64,000 nt of DNA from Corticium candelabrum (taxonomy: Eukaryota; Porifera; Homoscleromorpha; Homosclerophorida; Plakinidae). Positions 37,579 through 51,205 of this stretch are shown here, one piece after another. A program made the position numbers and the translations under genes. The notes below the pieces were generated by a model. It did no database searches. It was not told where the DNA came from and saw nothing but the letters and a program-made list of their open reading frames with translations. The stretch is from NCBI RefSeq assembly GCF_963422355.1, contig NC_085093.1:300561-364560 (forward strand), given 5' to 3'. Each line of letters begins with the position of its first letter. The stretch's first letter is position 1.

Positions 37579-38313
37579 ATGGAAGAGGCAACAAGCGATC
37601 GTTCGAGAGGTTTTATGATCGAAGACATTCTCGGTGTCCCTATGAGCAAGGATGACTCGGAGTCAGCCAACGAAGCTGGATGTGGATCTCCGTCTTGTAA
37701 TGAAGGTATCCCACCATTGATTGCCAGTCATACTGTTGCCAAGAATAATCATAGTGATTTGTACATGTAGCTACGCAGGATGCTAACATATACGAAAGGT
37801 CGAGACAAAATCGGACGAAGAAACCTAGAACGACGTTCACCGACGAGCAACTGTTTGAGCTAGAGAGGCAGTTTCTCAGAAACAAGTACCTGTCTGCGGA
37901 AGAACGACAACTGCTCGCTGACGGACTCGGTTTGACTGATGCCCAAGTGAAGACTTGGTTTCAGGTACTCGAAACTGTGCGTCTAGCTAGAAGTGGACGC
38001 TTGCTTATGCGACCGTTGCCTTTAGAATCGTCGAATGAAATTGAAGCGACAACTCGAAAGTATGGGCTGCACGGCACCGGGAGCGGAATGGCGAGACGAG
38101 CGTTTCTACTGCGGTACGTTGCGTGCGTCTCGAGACATTCGTCGAAACGGCTCTCTGCCCTGTCTCAAGGACATAGAACCATTGCTAGCGACGTCGACGC
38201 GAGGTGTGTCCAGACTACACTACTCGGCACCGTACAGACTTGCGATACCCTACTCCAGATACTTTGGTCTACACAGACAGGGTGTCGTTTGGGACGCGAC
38301 TGCACCTTACTAG
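37579..38313 (+). CDS. NK-like homeodomain protein 1 (Tlx-like)
   Basis: Three exons: 37579-37705, 37771-37964 and 38026-38313 (609 nt, 202 residues, phases 1 and 0). Exon 1 carries an eh1-type Groucho-binding motif, GFMIEDILG. The homeodomain starts [19 protein letters not shown]; helix 3 reads QVKTWFQ then NRRMKLKRQ. Thr at homeodomain position 47 with TDAQVKTW and the AER/EER-QLLA pattern is closest to TLX among families I remember, but BarH/Hex relatives cannot be excluded. A 61-bp intron splits the homeobox exactly between Gln50 and Asn51. The start is the first in-frame ATG, since an upstream stop closes the frame. Confidence 0.85.
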
Positions 38314-39103
38314 CAGTCTTTCATTCAGAAAGTTTTGTATAAATATACCGTATATTTATTGCGCGTTTTAGATCGATATTCACACTTATTGGTATTCTCA
38401 GTGTTATAACGAGGCTATGACAAGCTGTCTGTCGATTGGATATTAGTTGCACACTATCCGGTCATTATGCTACTACTTGAGCACGAAACCTCATTTTCAC
38501 AAGAACGCATGAGACTTGATACGAAGCCATACGCGATATAGCTGTGATTCTGAATGAGTAGAAAGCAGATTCGATTATGCTGGGTATGACGCACGGAAGA
38601 AGTGTAGCAAGAGCAGCCACGCTTACAAGGTGGTCAAAGAGCGAATCTGGAAACCAAACCGCAATGTTCCTCGAATGTCAACTAGTCTCCCGTTCTCGAA
38701 AACGCACACTCTGACCCGTAAGTAAAAGTATGCACGAGCAGGTAAAGCCAGACATGTACGACCAGCGTCCTGCACCTCGGTCTCATCGCGTCAGTCACGA
38801 GTAATTAAGTGTGGCGATTGGAACGAACAGTGTCAAACGGTTACGATCAAAGCACAAATGAGTAGCGGTGCCTTACTGATAACCAGTGGCGTTGCATGCC
38901 TGGTAGCATGCCGGCCAGCTGTGCCTCGCAAAAGTGGCGCTCGACAGAGGACCGCCGACAATCACGTTGCACTTGTCAAGTGGCCACCAGACCGTGACAC
39001 AAACCCTTAGGAAGCCGCTAGTGTCTGGTTGGTAGATACAAAGCGAAGTCCTAAGACATAGAGAGGATTCCCTTCATTCGATCAAGTCGACGGCCTACAC
39101 ATC
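38314..39103. other. Spacer between homeobox genes 1 and 2
   Basis: 790 bp. No exon or repeat recognised; presumably 3' UTR of gene 1 and promoter of gene 2. Confidence 0.5.
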
Positions 39104-39803
39104 ATGTCGCTTGAGTGCTCTCGATCTCGTATTAGCCAGAATGAAGAGAAGCCCGATAGAGGATCGTCATTTCTAATTGAGAATCTCTTGAGATCGTCCC
39201 ACGAGTGCAAGAGCATCGAGCACGAAACGAAGACGAGCGTAGACAGTAACGGTATGGATGAATTCGATTTCGAAAAAGAGCATTATCACTACATTAGACT
39301 GACTCGCATCCCTAGATCTAGACTCATCGGACAAAATCGGAGAGACGGAGACGCGCTCTAGAAAGCATCGCACCACTTTCACAGACGTCCAACTCCACAC
39401 CCTCGAACAAGCGTTCGAAATCACGAAATACCTGTCGCTAGCCGAGCGCCAACGAATGGCTCACATGTTGGACATGACCGACGTCCAAGTGAAAACTTGG
39501 TTCCAGAACCGGCGAATGAAGTACAAGCGCCAGCATTCCGAAAGGCACTTGAGACAGGCGACACCGACCGCGTGGAGAAACGACAACTTCTATCGCAGGC
39601 TCAACAGCTCTCCGTTCGCAGCAGAGCACGCGTACCGCATATACGCTCATCAACCCACAATTTCTTCGCCCCACCATCCCTACAAGGTCAATCTTGGCGC
39701 CCGAAGGTCAATCTACGAACAACCGTGGTGGAGAACGTCGACACAGCAGCCGCATTCGAGCGCAATCCCCGCAGATTCTCGCACAACTTTGCATTATTAC
39801 TAA
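39104..39803 (+). CDS. NK-like homeodomain protein 2
   Basis: Two exons, 39104-39252 region (coding to 39251, phase 1) and 39316-39803; 636 nt, 211 residues. Exon 1 has the eh1-like motif [11 protein letters not shown]. The homeodomain runs [19 protein letters not shown] through [16 protein letters not shown] to [18 protein letters not shown]. All of helix 3, including Thr47 and Asn51, is intact. The intron is 64 bp and sits upstream of the homeobox at the same phase as in genes 1 and 3, so the three genes look like tandem duplicates. The C-terminal third is basic and Ser/His-rich without known motifs. Confidence 0.88.
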
Positions 39804-41119
39804 CTATAGCTAACACGCACTAAACGGTCACTAGAGAGACTCGGTCAGAATCGACTGTTAGACAATTTTGCTTGATTCTGTATAATTATATCTTACTCTC
39901 TAACTGTACAGTTCAACAGGATTAATTTAAAACCATTCGGGTCAACTACACGATGACCTAAAGTTCCATTTTCGGTTTTTGCCGCCTCACACATGATATC
40001 TCCAGATGCTTGGCGACACACGTGAGCATATAGATACCTGGTTGTACAATAACAAATAAAATAAGAATGTGTGAGTGCATGCCGGTACGTAACCACAACA
40101 GATATTAGATTGGACATACAGTGCACCCTGAACCTGATGCTGCATGTTTACAACAGGATGGATACCAATCACATGACACTGTAGCACGTACATTCGGCGT
40201 GTTCTATAAAACACCCAACCGGTGACCGCCAGTTCTGACGTATACAGAATGAGAATATCCCACTCTCTTACATCCGTATCTTGATCCGTAGAGCCTTTCT
40301 CTTCCCTCCCATTACATGCTTTAAAGGGTGTGTCGTGTACACATTATTTATGCATCTTCTGTTACTTCCTGTGCAAAGCAGCATCTGCCAAGATGATAGA
40401 GGAAACCTCTTACTGGACACGACTCCAGACTATTTAGCGTATCCTATCGCGCAGAATTCGAAATAGGTCAATCAAATTACCATAGTCACAAACTATGTAC
40501 AAACTTTGTTCCTACCTAATAGCCGCCTAATAAAAACATGCGTATCTCTACACATGAATATTCAATAATCACCATCCATCCGTCTTGTTCAGTTTCCGTT
40601 TCTCCATTAGAAATACAGAAGACACATGCAGGACACACTCATGCACTGTAAACAACAGGGCGAGAAAAAATCATAACATTCAGTGCGCAATTATAAAGTG
40701 TAAATCTACTTGTTTGCTAGATGAATATTGAGATACACCTCCCAAGTTGGTGACAAACCACTAGAGCGATTTACATAAAACATTCACCAGCGGACATTGA
40801 TTCTGATGTTGTGATTGTTAGAGAAGCACGGCATTGGCCTATAAAACAAGCGTTCCTTGAGCGATGCGTAGGAGGAATGTTATTTCGTCAGATTAGTGGC
40901 ATGATGATGTTGGCAGGGCAGGAACACAACCAATCGTTTACGCAACTAAGAAGGCAAACAGTTAGCCAATGAGCGGTCACAGTGCCGTCCCTTCCCCATA
41001 GTTTACTTTCTATAATAGGGCCAATACTGTCTGATAAGCGGCACTCTTTACTGCGCCCCCTACAAAAGAAGAGAGACAGTGAAGCTCTTGACGCCTACTT
41101 CAGGAAAGACATTTCTACC
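39804..41119. other. Spacer between homeobox genes 2 and 3
   Basis: About 1.3 kb. A minus-strand ORF near 39900-40210 has no recognisable content. No repeat family recognised. Confidence 0.5.
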
Positions 41120-41925
41120 ATGAGCGATGTGCGAGTAAATGCTGAAGACTATTTGGCCAAGGAAAGCGGTGACCACAAAGACTTTTCTGAAAGACCAGCG
41201 TCAAAGAGCTTTCTAATAGACTCTATCCTCTCGACAGCTTCCAGGCAATCTTCTCAACAATGTCTTCATGTTGGTGTCGAAAGAAGAACCACAATACACA
41301 AGGCAGAATCAGACGATGATTCTGGTTCAACGGAAGCTAGAAATTCTCCAGTTGATGGAGGTACGTTCTAGTGATTAGATTTGTTGTTAGTTAGAGTCTC
41401 AATTCTGTTGAGATCGTATTCTTGTTAGCTCACGGATCTCTAACTATGATAGATGAGGATGAATCACAGGAAGGAAAGCCTTCCAAGCCCAAGAAGCCCA
41501 GAACAACTTTCACCGATATGCAAATATTTCAATTGGAAAGAACATTTGAGACACAAAAGTACCTTTCATCTGTCGATCGACATCGACTGGCAGACATGCT
41601 CAACCTCACTGACACTCAAGTGAAGACCTGGTTCCAGAATCGTCGAATGAAATTTAAACGCCAGCATACAGAACGAGAACTGCAAACCTACACAAGACTC
41701 TCGGTACCACAACCATTCAGATCCTCATTTGGCCACACACCATATCCTCTTCCAGTTTTCAGGCAACAGATCTCATCCAAAGGCATCCTAGTGGCCTCGG
41801 CAAATACAGATGCAACCAACTACGGCAGTCAATTTTCTCAGCCACTCTACCAGCCAATTCACAGTTTGCCAAGACTTTCCTACCCTATTGCTACTTACCA
41901 GACTGTACCACCAAGATATTACTGA
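41120..41925 (+). CDS. NK-like homeodomain protein 3 (BarH/Bsx-like)
   Basis: Two exons, 41120-41360 and 41429-41925 (738 nt, 245 residues, phase 1 intron of 68 bp). The start is the ATG at 41120; upstream in-frame codons reach only GTG. Exon 1 holds the eh1-like motif [12 protein letters not shown]. The homeodomain [37 protein letters not shown] and [19 protein letters not shown] is nearest the BarH/Bsx group (KYLS-x-x-DR-x-x-LA, [11 protein letters not shown]). BarH proteins normally have Tyr at position 49; here it is Phe. It acts as a sequence-specific transcription factor and, given eh1, probably a repressor. Confidence 0.88.
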
Positions 41926-42651
41926 CAACATCCAAACATATCTAGATACCAAAAAATAGATCGATTCATATTTTTGTTGATCTGTATTCAGTCCTGTTGT
42001 TTCGTTAATCAGTATTCAGTAGTATTAATTTACGGCTTCTAGCCTGATGGACATTGACGACACTGATGAAACCCGAAGAAGTAATATTCATGTAGTTCTA
42101 TCGCGGATGATCATGACATCATGTTTCGTCTAATTTGTTAGCTAGGTGCATAATTACAACTCTACGTAGCGAAGTTGACCTACCGGAAAGTCAGCACACA
42201 ACTCTTCTTACTTACTTACTGTACACGACGGCGAGCAGTTCTTCGGTCTTCACGGGGTTTCTGTTGTGACAAATAACGCTACACCTTATGGGGTATCTTC
42301 TTGTAACTGACAATGTAATGGTTTATTGACCTTATTCTCATTCTTGCACAAAGTGCCCTACTCATACAATCGCTGAGTAAACTCGCAACTGGAGACGCGC
42401 GTTGCCTCGAGACATGTGCGCTTGCGCAAAGACAACGAAACAAATTTGTTGATATTAATACATTAACTACAAGTCTGTCCACTGAACGTGTACGTCTTAG
42501 CTACATTGCAGATTGCTGGTCGTTCGTACTGAATACGTACTAAAGTGTCAAGAAAGCGATTAGCAATAAATGATAACTAACTACATCATTGTACTAGGAC
42601 ACTGCCTGGGCAGTGCTTTACGTCCTTACAACATCACTACCTCCATCGTAT
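41926..42651. other. Spacer between homeobox gene 3 and the cadherin-like gene
   Basis: 725 bp between two convergent 3' ends; no coding or repeat content recognised. Confidence 0.5.
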
Positions 42652-45600
42652 CTAGCATTGCTCTACGTCCTTAGCATCAGGTTTCACTACCTCAACGTCT
42701 AGTTTTATTTCAGCACTGTCATCCGGCAGTCCTTCGTCCTTGTCAGCAAGATCAGACAACATAGTATTTGATTCACCTATTTCAACAACTTCAGGTTTAG
42801 AAGCACTGGTGGAGTCTATTCCCGAATCAACTGCTAGCAATTGCCTGTGAACGTCAAAGGCTAGCAAACCTAGTAGATGCACTGTCTTTGTGATGCCAGT
42901 AAATCTCTACTACCTAGTACAGTACATACCAGTTTGGCGCACTTCTTGAACATGAGTAGAAGACTTCACCTTGCTGCTTCTTTCATTACCAATTGACTCG
43001 ACGTCTTGTCTATAAAAACAAATTATACAACAAAACGTTCATGTCATCGATCTCAAACTACACGAGATCAGACAATTCATCTACAATGTGCTGTCCATTG
43101 CCCTGTAATACATTCAATTAATTAATTGAAATCTCTGTAAGTCAAGTAAGTATAAACATTGTTAGTTAATTAAAGACAGTTCATTTCTTATTGCACTGGC
43201 CAACTTAGAAACTTGTGACTCATCGTCACATACTTAAGTCTTAACTTAACAAGGTATGTTGCACCAACACCTAACAAGCCTTTTACTGTGCTCATTTCAT
43301 ACTGCACTGTGAAAACAGGACATGATATCAATAACATAGACGTCAATTGCTACCTCTTGCGTTGTCTAGACTTTCCAGTGACAACTGCAATTGCGATAAT
43401 GAAAGTCAACAGCAAACCCACAATCATCAGCATCCAGTACGTCTTTAGATCTGTTGACTGGACTGACTCAGCATCGTCAGAATTTAGAACATCATAACTT
43501 CCAGTCACACTACATGATAACCCTTCTTCATGGCATATGTAATGCTGACACACATCAAACTGATCACAAGGACCTACACAGAACAATGTAAGTAAGTAAT
43601 AATCAAGTAATATATATGTATATGCACATTTCCAATTACTTCACCTTCTGGTTCTTTGAAAGTAATTTGAATTCTGTTTGGATTAATAAATTGAAGATCA
43701 TCACTAGACACGTCTGGGAAGACAATAATCAATGTTTTGCTGTCTCTCCAAAATCCCAAGTATGTCAGAGTGGACAAAATTGAAGGTGTAAAGTCTACAA
43801 CACGACGAAGATCTTGTGGCTGAGACACTGGAACTTGACTAATGTTCTGTCCAAACTTCACAGTTATGATAGAGTTTGATCTAAATTCATCCTTTGTAGG
43901 GCCAAATCCACTAACTGACACAACTGGCGGAGGAGCCTAAAACAATGGAAGTCAACATTGTATGAGTTCACACAACTGCAAGTTTGATCAAACCTTTGGC
44001 TTATTCAGCTGTCTTGCAATAAGTCTCTTACTTGTGTATCGATCAAGCACAACACTACGTTTTCGAAGTGATTTCGGAGGAAGAGAACACGAGGATGGAA
44101 CAGTTGTTAGGCGAAGTTGCGGTTTATTATCATTCATCAATTTGATGGTAAGCGTCACTGTGGCACTTGCAGCAGCTGAAGGTAATTGTTGACAGGTAGA
44201 CAAAGTAGTCAAGCTATTGTCCCACACAGTTACGTTAATCTAACATTTCACCATTACACTCACTCCACAATTAGACTCACTGACACCACTTACGAATCGC
44301 TGCACTTCAGTAAATGTGTCATCAACATACAAAGTTGGTTCGTCAGACAAAGAGAAATACTTCACTGACGCAATTACTTGAGCATAATCCTGAAAAATTA
44401 TCAATCATAATTAATTGAAGCAATAAAATACACAACTAAAGTGGTGTACATCAAATGACGCACTTCCCGTCAAGGTGATAGCTTGCCCAGTAGCCTTAAG
44501 CTGCACAGTAACATCAAATACAAACATTTATTGCAAACAGGAATACTATAGACACAGCAAACATTGCACAGTACCTTAATACTGTTGATGTTTGAAGAAG
44601 CAAGAAAGATATACTCACCTTCATCCAAATAGCCATCAGGTGAACTTCTACAAACAACACTATTTAGAGAAATTCAATTTCCCACAGTTTATAATACATT
44701 AAAGATATAGTTGCCATAGATATCATCTCAGAGTCATCATCCATTAGCTTAAAACGAAAAGGAAAAGTCACAATTGACACAAATTGTGGTTGCTGTTCAG
44801 AGAACACAATAGAATCCTTTTGACCATATCCAACACCAAGGTTAATCTTGGGTGGATCGTTTCCTTCTTCAACTGTGATGTTGACTGTCACAGTATTACT
44901 TTTAGCATTATTGTTATCTGTGACAGTAGCAGACAGATTTCTTAGGCCAAGAGTTGGATCAGTCACATTATTGATAATGTAGGATGCTGAGAGAAGAAGC
45001 TAAAATAAAGACAACAATCAAAACTACAACGTAAACTAAACTAACTGTAAGTTACATTGTGGTAGTTGGCCACTGTTGAGTTACCAACTAGAGAGATGCG
45101 AAGTTCAGTTACGCTGCTGCTCCAGCTCGATGTTACATCAATGCCATACATATTGGCTAAGGTCATATCAAACTTGATTGTTTCATTCTTACCATCCCTC
45201 AGATTACTGACATCTATACTGGCATTAGACAGGTAGATGCTATCTTTGCCTCTTAGCGTGACACTACTGGGAAATACTTTAATAGCCTCCCCATTCACAG
45301 TAAACACAATCGCATGTGTCTCATTAGTGCCACAGGAACCATTTCCAAAGTTGAATACTGGTCCATCATTGACAGGAGTTGTGGTCGAAGCTGCAGTTGT
45401 CAAATTTAGAGCTGGAGTTGTAATTGAAGATGGAGCTGCAGTAGTCAAATCTAGAGCTGGAGTTGTGCTTGAATGTGGAGTGGGTACTGAGGCAACTACA
45501 ATATAAGTAGAATTAATAACTGAAAATAACTAACGAATTTAAATCTACTGTTCTGTCTAGCACTAGACCTGTAATTTCAAAACAATAGCAAACTCCAACG

Positions 45601-45759
45601 CCTTGGAATCACAACTATCAAGCGCTCATTTTATGTATGTTATTCAAATCGAATGCGTTAGAGACAAGAAAAGCAGCATGTCTCACCTGCAATATTCATC
45701 CACTCTAACAGCAAAACAGTGAAGATGGAGAGACTTACAGACGGTCGGTGTCGCCACAT
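42652..45759 (-). CDS. Single-pass membrane protein with cadherin-like ectodomain
   Basis: A multi-exon minus-strand gene. Exon 1 (45759-45687) encodes a signal peptide (MWRHRPSVSLSIFTVLLLEW). Exon 2 begins with a Thr/Pro/Ala-rich stretch with two internal near-repeats (TTPALDLTTAAPSS type), likely O-glycosylated. Two cadherin-like beta-sandwich units follow: NDGPVFNFGNGSCG...LRGKDSIYLSNASIDVSNL, and GNDPPKINLGVGYGQ with LMDDDSEMIS. Later exons carry SISGFGP-like beta-strand sequence, a Cys-rich segment (CVGPCDQFDVCQHYIC), one transmembrane helix (YWMLMIVGLLLTFIIAIAVV) and a short acidic cytoplasmic tail ending KPDAKDVEQC. No named ortholog recognised. Probably an adhesion or recognition receptor; inner exon edges are approximate. 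Confidence 0.72.
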
Positions 45760-46289
45760 GTTAAGCTATACACACCACAGTTAGGAACGCCTCCCACATT
45801 TACTGCTAGATTAAAACCCCAAATGTTTGGCCTCTTCCAAAACCGACGATGATAAAGAATATCAAACTCGATCTCCGTCTCAGATCTACTGCGCTGACGA
45901 CCGTGTGGCTACAACCAAAGCTAAGATTTATCTAACTTTAATGAGCTAATACAATGCTTCAATTTCTATACGTTGTCACTCCTTCTTCTCTTCTTCACCC
46001 AAACGGCTACAACAGCACGGGAAACGCAAAAGGCAAAAAAGAACCTCTAACGCACTCACCGCTAACCACACGTGAGCAAGACCAATGTGCTAATAACGCC
46101 CCTTCACCCAACCCGCCAAACAAACGCATTATCAATGTATGGAACAGAAGAACAACGATGACACTGTTACCCTAGTAAACAGATATCCACTAAAACTTCG
46201 TCATTAACAAATACCCACCCTAAAATGTCCTTTCTTTAAAAACACGACGTTATTATTGTTGTACTAATCCCAAGCTCACGTGCACGTGT
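45760..46289. other. Spacer upstream of the cadherin-like gene
   Basis: 530 bp between the start of the membrane protein gene and the stop of the next minus-strand gene; nothing recognised. Confidence 0.5.
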
Positions 46290-49200
46290 CTACTGGAACC
46301 CGCCATAGCCACCTTGCTGCTTGAATCTCTGCTCATAGTGATTAATACAAAAGAATTTATCTTGAAACACTGCATAGTTGCTACTACTCAGTTTCTTCCC
46401 ACAGTCACAGCACCTGTATACACCAAAGTTTATACACAAAACGCCATAAAAATGAGAAACTATCAATTTGACTTGAAGCAGTTCTTGTGCATAGGGTGAT
46501 CATTGCCGCTCACGTACTCCATGGGGTACACTGTCTTTCCACATAAAAAGCACTGCCCACCACAAGCATAATATATTTATTACCTCAAAATACAGAAATT
46601 CTAAGCATTATGTACCTTGCTCTGGTTTGTCTGTTGAGTGGTCTTACTAAAGCCCTTGCCCTTGCGCTTGTGCACAGAAATGGAACAAGCTCTGAACTGC
46701 TGGTACGTGTACGTGTCTGCGTTAGAGTCAGGAATGCTAGTCTTGAGAAGAGTTACCACAACAGAATCATGAACGCCTTGAAGCAGTAGTTCTCCTGTAA
46801 ATTGAACAACCTGAACACCAGAAATCATCACACAGAAAGGTAAGTCACACAGACTGTCTATTACACCATGCTTCTTGGCAGTTTTCAGGGTTCCGGATAA
46901 TGCCTCAAACACAGGAGAGCACTCTTCAAACAAAATACCAAATGTCACTTGGTATTTGCCACTTGTACTGAGAGACCCCCAAGACTGAATCTCAGCAATG
47001 AGCTACGAGTCACAATACAACATACACACTCAACAATTTAGATAAGAAAAAACAAACAACAACCTTCCGTATCTCCTTGTCAATCCACTTTGCAGCAGCC
47101 AAGGCTTTTGCCATTGCATTGACTCCTCTAGCCACTACACTAAGCTTTCTTACCATCAGAGGATCTTCATCTCTTAACTTGTTTCCATCTGGTCCATAGG
47201 GATCAGAAGGTGGACCCTCCATAGGCCATGATAAAGCAGCTGCTTTTCTCCTAGCAATACTCTTCTTCTCTCTGATTTGGACTTCAGTAAAACGTGGTTC
47301 ATATCCAAGGGTTTTCTGTGCCTCATCACTAGATGTCTCCTGTTTCTGGTAACCACTTGAGTCCTCAGACTTGTCTGTCTTCTGATCACGAACTACTCTG
47401 TGTTGTGAATTCTCAACATTGTCTTGATTCTTTTCACTGCTACTTGAATTAGATGAGTCATGGTCTGACACCATTGCACTCAATCTGGCAATAGAAGAAT
47501 GGCCGTGTCCACTACTCTCTGAACTCTTAGATGCAGTTGGTTTGACCTTGTCAAAAACAATATTATCACTAGATACAGTTCTATCACCCATATCACTGCT
47601 GTTTGCTGTGGGTTTCATCAGAGACAACAAATTACCCCGTCCATGCTCACTATCTAGTGAGTCAGTAACTGCGACAAATGCACCCTCTTCTGAACCACCT
47701 ACAAATGGTTCTTTCTGTTTTGCTAGTTCTCCAGTTGAACTGTTTGAAACAACATCAGTATTCTGTCCACCTCGAGCCATTTCCCCCTGTGCTTTTCCAT
47801 TTGGATCAGCTTTCCCAGTTGGCTGTGCACCATTTCCCTTAACTTGACCAGTAATATTATTGATTTGTGGTGTAGGTGTAGAAGCAACAGGAGTCAAATC
47901 CTGATGAGATTCTGTACTTGTCTCTACAGAAGAGTCCACCAAGACTTTATCTGGCACTGCTGTTGTCAAGACTGTTCGTCTACTGTGCTTTAAGTTACTA
48001 TCTTCAAGCCTATCAGGGTTTTTTATTGCCACAGTTACAGATCCTCCTTGCTGTTCGTTTCTTAATTGGGGTGGCATAATCCTAACGGGTGCCTGGAGAA
48101 CACTAAATGCCTTTTTGGCTTCAAACTGCTGTATTACATTAAGAACTTTTTTTTCTTTCAGAGGAGTGGACAAAGAGGATTGATGATCACGATTTGATGA
48201 ATAACGTTGTGCTGTTTCAGAAATATCGCTACTAGCTTGCAAGCCTGCTTGGAAAACAGGTGCAGTCAGAGTTGATTTCATAAATAGGTCCTTAGATCTC
48301 GTGACAACTGATGCATCACTTGTTTTTTTTGCAAGAGTGGTTTCTGCTCCACGTAACAGGGATGCTTCGTTCTGCTCCTTGTTTGGACCATCCTTACTTC
48401 CATGAAAGCCAGTTGAAACAGACTGAGCTGCTTTGGCAGTTTTGTTCTCAACTACTTGTTCAGGCTGACATGCCTCTTCAGATTTGTCTTTCTTACCTGT
48501 AGCACTTGTGTGCATCAATGTTGTGTTTCTAGTAGATGGTTGATCACAATGTTTGCTTTGCACTACTCTTGTCCAAGCAGACCTCTCTCTAGCCTGCCTT
48601 ACCTTTTCAGCCTCCAGGAGTTGTTCCTGCTTGTTCTGCTTAGTTCGTTCCTCGTGTCTTCGTTTCTCCTCTGCCCCTCGTCGTTCTTGACGAGCCTTTT
48701 CAGCAGCAAAAACCTCTTGCCTCTTCCTCTCCCATTCTTGAACATGCCTTGAATGTTCAGCAGCAAGATTAATGGCAGCCGACATGCCAGAAAGAGATGG
48801 CCGAGGAGGTAACAAAGGCTTTACTGGAAGACTTGAATGAGGCTTTGTACTGCTGACTTCTGCCTTAAATGCGATAGATTTGTCAGACTGGGTGTGGGTT
48901 AAGACTTCTTGTTTTGGGGCTGAAGTCCTTTCGTTTGCTTTTACTGTTACAGCATGTCTCACTTCCTCTCTACTCTGCTGAGGCTTCCTATCAAACTCTT
49001 GTTGTCTATCAGTACTCGATGTATATTCCTGGTGGAAAGATCTCATTTGATGCTGCAAAACGACTTCTGCAATGTTTGCTGGCTTCTTTGGAGGTAGAGG
49101 CTTTCCCTTGCTAGCATTTGATGGCAATGTTTCTGATTGATTGGTACCTTTAGTTTTGTTGGAACGAGAGCTTATTCCATCATTCTCATTAGCTTTGACT

Positions 49201-50777
49201 ACACTTGTTTCATCAGATGTGGTCAATTGGTCTCGTTTCCGAATAAGCTTACTGTGGAGAGCTTGCCATTCAGCAATTTGTCTTTCAGCCTGTTCCTCAA
49301 CTATTCGACTCTGTCTCAGCTTTGCATCTTTCTCTTTCTGACGAGATCCTGATTTGGACCACGTTATAGCACCTTTTTGCACAGCAGTAACCGTTCTTGT
49401 AAATTCATTAGATCGTTTCTTTTCAGTAACATCATAATTGGGCTTGGACAAGTCCTTCTTTGACTGCTTTAATATTTTTCCAGCGTTTTGAGCTGATGCA
49501 CGAAATCTAATTGAGGAACCAGTTGGGGGTTGAACAGCCTTAGTTTCCCCCTTGCTTTCTGTGGCATCACTGGATGAGACGTGTGGTACAGCGTCTTGAG
49601 CCACAGTTGTTGCTAAATTCTGTACTTCTTGAACTTGCTCAATTACTTCTGTTTGAATATCTACCATTGGTAAAGACAACTGCCCAACAGAAGACAGTGA
49701 CTCTGTGATCTCAACAGTTTCCTCCTTCACAGTAACTGTTTTTAGAACTGATTGCTCCCTACTACCTCCAAATGACTGTTGTTCCAGAGAAGCAGTTTTG
49801 ATGACAGTTTCGGTTGATTCTGGTTCCTGGTAAGTTACAGACTGGATATCAGATGACAATGAAGTGCTGGTCACCTCACTGAAGATCTCAGATTCTGCAT
49901 GTCTATCAGCCATTACATTAACCTGTTCTACATGTTGGATCTGTCTATCTCTGAATTGTTTTGCTCCTTCATTCACTTCCATTACGTCATCATAAATGTC
50001 CTCTTGAACAAACTGTTCTTGCTGCTGTTGTCTACGTAGCTCATTGTCTTGATCACTGATTGGCCTACCACGACTAGCTGCTGCAGCAGTTGTTATATCA
50101 TCATACAGTTCCTCATCAATATTCTGGCGATCATCAGTGACACTATCATAAATTTCATTTTCTACTTCCTTTTCATTGTCAGATTTCACTGAAATAGAGT
50201 GATCAATATTATTCTCTGCTTCTGCTAATGCTGCTACTTCTTTAGCAGCAAAAGGGAGCAGCTGTGGAACAACAGCAGGCATAGTGACATCATCATACAG
50301 TTCTTCAACAAGTGATTCAGAAACAAGTGGTGGAACCCTGCCATCATTACTAGAGGCAACATCATCATATATTTCATCCTTTTGAAGTTCAGTAGCAACT
50401 TCTGCATAGAAATCCCCATCTTCTACACCATCTGCAGCAACTACAGAATTTTCAACCACTGGAGCTTTCAACTGTTCTACTGAAATATCTTGATCAGCTG
50501 GTATTGACTCATAAACCATTTCATCACAGTCAGCTAGAACTTCATCAAGTTCATCTGCCATCTGGAACACTTCATTTGCCAACTGATGAGCTGATGATCT
50601 GTTCACTCGTGATGGTAAGGGTGGGTATAACTGGGAATCGTTCTGAGGTGTTGCTGATGAGAAAGTTGCAGGCAGAGCAGTATAGAGAGGATCTGTGAAA
50701 AATTATACAACTCACATCACGTAGATAAACAACTGCAATTTTCTGTTGGTAACAAAAATGTACAATCATACACAACA

Positions 50778-50841
<64 letters not shown>

Positions 50842-51205
50842 CCAAAAATGAATATGCCTTTTGGAAAGTTCCGAAGATAGCACCCCTGCCTATTTCTAGG
50901 TAGGGACCCCGGCGCTACTTGGAGTTCTAGGCCGCGCTCACGAACCCCTTGATGCATGGCCAGAACATCAAAGGGCACTGACTTTGACGCAGCCACAGGA
51001 CTGGATTCAAGTCCACATGTACACGTGTACCCGTATATACTGCGTGATGTTCTGTCAAGCCAGCGGTCTAGTCCACCCCCAGTCAAAGACCAGGTACTCA
51101 TATATACTCCTGAGTTGAGAGAGGCAACTGTGTGTGAATTTCTTGCCCAAGAAAATTACGTCTGTACTCATCCCGGAACCTACGACCTCAATGCCCCGAA
51201 AGTTT

